This document shows positions 39,821-43,876 of a stretch of 43,876 nucleotides of DNA, one piece after another. Position 1 is the first letter of the stretch; every line of letters starts with the position of its first letter. The DNA is from Collinsella sp. (lineage in GTDB: Bacteria; Actinomycetota; Coriobacteriia; Coriobacteriales; Coriobacteriaceae). The stretch spans positions 1 through 43,876 of the forward strand of contig DXMU01000050.1 in NCBI GenBank assembly GCA_019414025.1. The letters run 5' to 3'. A program made the position numbers and the translations under genes. Under the pieces are notes generated by a model. It was given only the letters and a program-made list of their open reading frames with translations, was not told the origin of the DNA and made no database searches.

Positions 39821-41179
39821 TTATTCCGATACAGTAGCTTCTCGTTGATTTTTCTCCTGCGAAGATGAGTGGCGGGAAATAAGGTCAAAAGCCATCTCGT
39901 AGCACATTTTTCTATATTCACATGATGCAGGGTGTAGACTCTTGGGCAAGTAGCCGTGCTCGTCTGCAGCCTCCCAGCTACAGCCCCCACCACAGAAAGA
40001 CCGAGCCCAACAGTCCGTACAGTCAATTCTTTTTTCGACACCCTGACTCCAGTTTTCAATATACCTAGTTTCGTCAATTCCGGTGACGATGTTGCCCATT
40101 TTGAATCGCATCATCCCGACAAACCTGTGACAGGGGTATACGTCCCCTTCGGGAGTCACGGAAATAAAACGCCTGCCAGCCCCGCATCCGACAAAGGCGA
40201 TCCTGTTGCTCATAATCAAATCAACTGCAGTTTTCAATGTTCTAAACAAGGGCTTTTCCCCTTGATCAATCTGTTTGAGATATTGATCCGCCAAATCTAT
40301 TAGGCCCGCCCTGATTTTGTTTAATGAGTGTTCGTCGAGTTTGATATTCTCATCGAATGAGCTCACGGGCGAGAAGTAAATCCTTCTGAAGCCCATCTCT
40401 TTAAACTGAAGATAGTCTTCAACAAGGTTACAGTTATTATTTGTTAAGGTCGCTCTTGCGCCGAAGGGGAACGACTCGGAAAAACGACGAACGTTTTTGT
40501 CGATATCGGAGAAAGAGCCGCCTCCCGTCTTGTACGGGCGCGATGCATCGTGCTTGCATCCTGTACCATCGAGACTAATCAGAACAGAAAACCCGTGCTC
40601 CTTGAAAGAATTCACAGCAGTGTCATTCAAAAGCGTTCCGTTGGTCGTAATAGAATAGGTAAAGTTTCTATTGGGGTATATTCTTTTTGAATAGTCGACC
40701 GTTTTCCATATCAGCGGCTCGTTAATCATGGGTTCCCCACCAAAAAAGACGATTGCAAGCGTTTCGTTTTCCGATGAACTTGCGACGAGGTAGTCGACCG
40801 CCTTGAAGGCTATCTCGTCTGTCATCAGCAGAGGAGACGTTCCATAATCTCCTTTACCGGCAAAACAGTAACTACAACCAAGGTTGCATGCATGTGAAAC
40901 GTGGAGTTCGATGGATCTAAGTTTTCGAGGCGTGTCTTTTGTTAAGAAAGTCCGCTCAGACAATCGTTGATACTCATCAATGTCGTCTTCAAGTTCTGCT
41001 ATGGTCGTTTGGTCGTAGCCTTTCGCAGCAAGTGACTTTGTTAGCAACTTCGAGTTGACCGTTCTTCCCGATGCTTCAAATATGCGAAGCGCATCTTCTG
41101 ATGCTTGGTCAACCTGAAAGCAATTGCGAGTGACCTCATCGAAGCAGTAACGACGATCACTTACTGAGAAAAAATGCAT
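39821..41179 (-). CDS. Radical SAM/SPASM peptide maturase
   Basis: A 452-residue enzyme that builds thioether or other crosslinks in ribosomal peptides using SAM radicals. An N-terminal part of about 95 residues (possible leader-binding domain) precedes the radical SAM core with CNLGCSYCF near 98-106 and the GGEP motif (FFGGEPM). From about 328 a SPASM domain holds Cys for two auxiliary [4Fe-4S] clusters: CGAGRR, CHRF, CTDC, CGGGC and two further Cys near the C terminus. Start ATG 41179 (MHFFSV) has GAGGA five bases upstream; a GTG at 41209 lacks a site. It is the first gene of the operon maturase - precursor 1 - precursor 2 - membrane peptide. The gene is AT-rich (many AAT, TTT, ATA codons), unlike the core, and suggests transfer. 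Confidence 0.92.
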   Translation of the reverse strand: MHFFSVSDRRYCFDEVTRNCFQVDQASEDALRIFEASGRTVNSKLLTKSLAAKGYDQTTIAELEDDIDEYQRLSERTFLTKDTPRKLRSIELHVSHACNLGCSYCFAGKGDYGTSPLLMTDEIAFKAVDYLVASSSENETLAIVFFGGEPMINEPLIWKTVDYSKRIYPNRNFTYSITTNGTLLNDTAVNSFKEHGFSVLISLDGTGCKHDASRPYKTGGGSFSDIDKNVRRFSESFPFGARATLTNNNCNLVEDYLQFKEMGFRRIYFSPVSSFDENIKLDEHSLNKIRAGLIDLADQYLKQIDQGEKPLFRTLKTAVDLIMSNRIAFVGCGAGRRFISVTPEGDVYPCHRFVGMMRFKMGNIVTGIDETRYIENWSQGVEKRIDCTDCWARSFCGGGCSWEAADEHGYLPKSLHPASCEYRKMCYEMAFDLISRHSSSQEKNQREATVSE

Positions 41180-41730
41180 ACGTTCCTCAATTTCATGCTG
41201 GACTGGCACTAACCTTGTTTATTGTTACGCAGCTATAAAAAACCACCAGCGGGGATTCGGTGTGCGGCCCAATCGGACTCCCAAAAGGTTCTATTTGAGA
41301 CTGGCAAGCTTTGTGTTGTTGGCACTTCGACAGCGCTCTTTATTCCAACATGGAGCCTCGCAGTTTGAGTCGACTTGCCTCTGGAAGGTCCGATCTCAAC
41401 TTGATTTAGGATGAAAACAGATTACAGGCGCGCTCCTCTAGAAAGAAAGGAAACCAATCGCCGCCTTTCACCAGGAAAGTTTTTATAGCCCACCTCGAGC
41501 AAAATGAAAGATGCGAGAGCGATTGGGGAACAACGCGAATCTCCCCTTTTGGGTGGGAGCGAGCCTTCAGCCACCGGCGAACGACTCGCCCTGGTCAGAA
41601 TCTGGAAGTGGTGCCGGGCCGCTTGGGCCTCCCCGGTGACTTCGTGGGGCTTACCTGCCTGACGTCGAGGAGTACATCCGCAAGATTCGTTCCCTATGCC
41701 GTTTGCTCTCACGCCCGCCTTGGTTCCAAG
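41180..41730. other. Island edge upstream of the maturase
   Basis: About 550 bases without a gene that I can support. The first part is AT-rich and should contain the promoter of the maturase operon (minus strand), though no strong -10/-35 pair is seen. From about 41560 the base composition returns to GC-rich, and short frames encode fragments with no family match. It runs into the truncated FHA gene copy. Confidence 0.5.
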
Positions 41731-42102
41731 TCGGGCGAGCACGAGGTCGCGCCGGCGCATCCGCTGGGACTGCTGCGCGTGCAAAACGGCTACGCGGTGA
41801 GCGTCCCGCGCTGGATTCAGCCGAGTGAGGAAGGCGTCGAGATCGGCGCGCTGGCAACGGGGGAGGGCGGCATCACCGATGTGGGCGATGACGTTTCGGC
41901 TCGCCATGCCCACGTGTGGTGCGATGACCAAAATGTCTGGTACGTTGAGGACCTGTCGTCCACCAACGGAACCGTGGTGGTAAACGACGCGACGAACGTC
42001 TGCACCCAGGTCGAGCCCGGCCGCTCCGCCCAGCTCAACCCCGGTGACGAGCTCAAGCTCGGAGAATCCACAACCTACGCCATCCTCCTCGGCGCCCTCT
42101 GA
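41731..42102 (+). pseudogene. 5'-truncated copy of the FHA gene
   Basis: The last 123 codons match the C-terminal FHA domain of the gene at 34494-35432 almost residue for residue (GLLRVQN, PRWIQPSE, GDDVSARHAH, LSSTNGTVVVN, LNPGDELKLGESTTYAIL) up to the stop. The DNA is diverged (roughly one base in eight by eye; stop TGA instead of TAG). The N-terminal 190 residues of the parent are missing and replaced by unrelated sequence, with no ribosome site. It is a remnant, and forms a direct repeat across the island. Confidence 0.8.
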
Positions 42103-42579
42103 CTCATCTCCTAAATAAGTTGCGGTGAAATAGGGGCTGTTTAAGGCTACGGCCGGCAAAAACAGTTCCTATTTCACCGCAGCTGCCATTTGGTCCCTCG
42201 GTGACGGAAGGATCAATTTTGCCCTTGATGGTCACCCAAGGTAAACCTTTACCGCCCGCCTATATTTGCCGAAATTACACTTGACGGCGGGGTACAATAA
42301 ACCCGCATGCGGATTTCCGTTGCGGGCGCTTCCCATCGCCGGGGCGTGCCCGGGAGCATCCGGCATGCGGCCTTTGCGGCGCTCGGTCATGTGCAAGACG
42401 GGTAGCTGGGCTTGTGGAGCGCGTGCAGCCCTCCTCGCCTCGGCATGCCTTCTCTCCACGCCATGTACCTGCTGCTGAGCCTGCCTGCCAGATGATTGGA
42501 AGCAACAGCGAAAATCCCATCACGCCAACATCCCGGCGATCGCCGGGGCCTGTATACCTATATGAGAGGAGAGGGGTAT
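42103..42579 (+). promoter_or_regulatory. Repeat plus long leader upstream of the pyruvate oxidoreductase gene
   Basis: This 477-base gap has a stem-loop repeat (42121-42181), a -10-like TACAAT at 42292-42297 preceded by TTGACG at 42280, and then about 280 bases of GC-rich leader. The leader contains two GCATGCGG copies and a perfect palindrome CCCGGC-GATC-GCCGGG (42532-42547) just before the ribosome site. No leader ORF has a ribosome site. It may be a regulatory RNA. Confidence 0.45.
42121..42181. repeat. Stem-loop repeat with 22-base arms
   Basis: The arm 42121-42142 (TGCGGTGAAATAGGGGCTGTTT in two parts: TGCGGTGAAATAGG and GGCTGTTT) pairs with 42160-42181. Only two positions are not Watson-Crick, and both are G-U. 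It resembles the other REP-like elements here in form but not in sequence. Confidence 0.7.

Positions 42580-43876
<1,297 letters not shown>

Noticed and set aside
41422..42159. Minus-strand open frame of about 245 codons at the right island edge
   Set aside because: It mirrors the truncated FHA copy, and part of its translation matches the equally spurious antisense frame at 34101-35582.

Overview
The window looks like a chromosomal segment of a gut actinobacterium of the class Coriobacteriia, most likely Collinsella or a close relative. That assignment is inference. It rests on high-GC, GC3-rich core genes; an actinobacterial-type wall-signalling operon (two FHA proteins, PPM phosphatase, SEDS/PBP, PASTA kinase) in which the SEDS and PBP genes are one ORF; anaerobic metabolism (pyruvate:ferredoxin oxidoreductase, Fe-S flavoenzyme, HypA); a mannose-type PTS with DUF956; and many short palindromic intergenic repeats.

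Layout. 1-4214: a small exported protein, three tandem 57-bp palindromic repeats, clpB with a strong terminator, and a 64-residue Pro/Ala-rich protein. 4215-7887: an inverted-repeat element, a membrane-anchored protein, and a TetR-DUF5692 pair whose DUF5692 gene has a TAG at codon 6. 8075-11471: a large Fe-S/FAD oxidoreductase, then a highly structured 190-nt leader and hypA. 11846-15128: mannose-family PTS (EIIAB, EIIC, EIID) and a DUF956 protein, bracketed by two near-identical palindromes. 15243-15564: tRNA-Arg(CCT) followed by a partial re-duplication of its 3' end and terminator. 25686-15617 (minus strand): kinase - fhaA - fhaB - PPM phosphatase - SEDS::PBP fusion - PASTA kinase. 25831-31498: YcxB-like protein, dnaX, a DUF4160 pair, a membrane protein, ybaB and recR. 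31744-35432: a second signalling set (exported Ser/Gly-rich protein, membrane kinase, FHA protein).

35433-42102 is an AT-richer accessory island lying between an intact FHA gene and a diverged, 5'-truncated copy of the same gene. It carries a decayed methyltransferase, an ABC exporter, an IS110-type fragment, and a minus-strand operon of one radical SAM/SPASM enzyme, two paralogous Cys/Asp-rich precursor peptides sharing the leader KHIHP, and a 35-residue membrane peptide. The peptides have six or seven cysteines, nearly all followed by Asp two to five residues later. That is the pattern expected for Cys-to-Asp thioether (freyrasin-like ranthipeptide) modification. The small genes of this operon are not obvious from ORF calling alone (one starts with GTG, one is 59 codons, one 35). 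This RiPP locus is the best candidate for an undescribed system. The window ends inside a pyruvate:ferredoxin oxidoreductase gene that follows a long leader.
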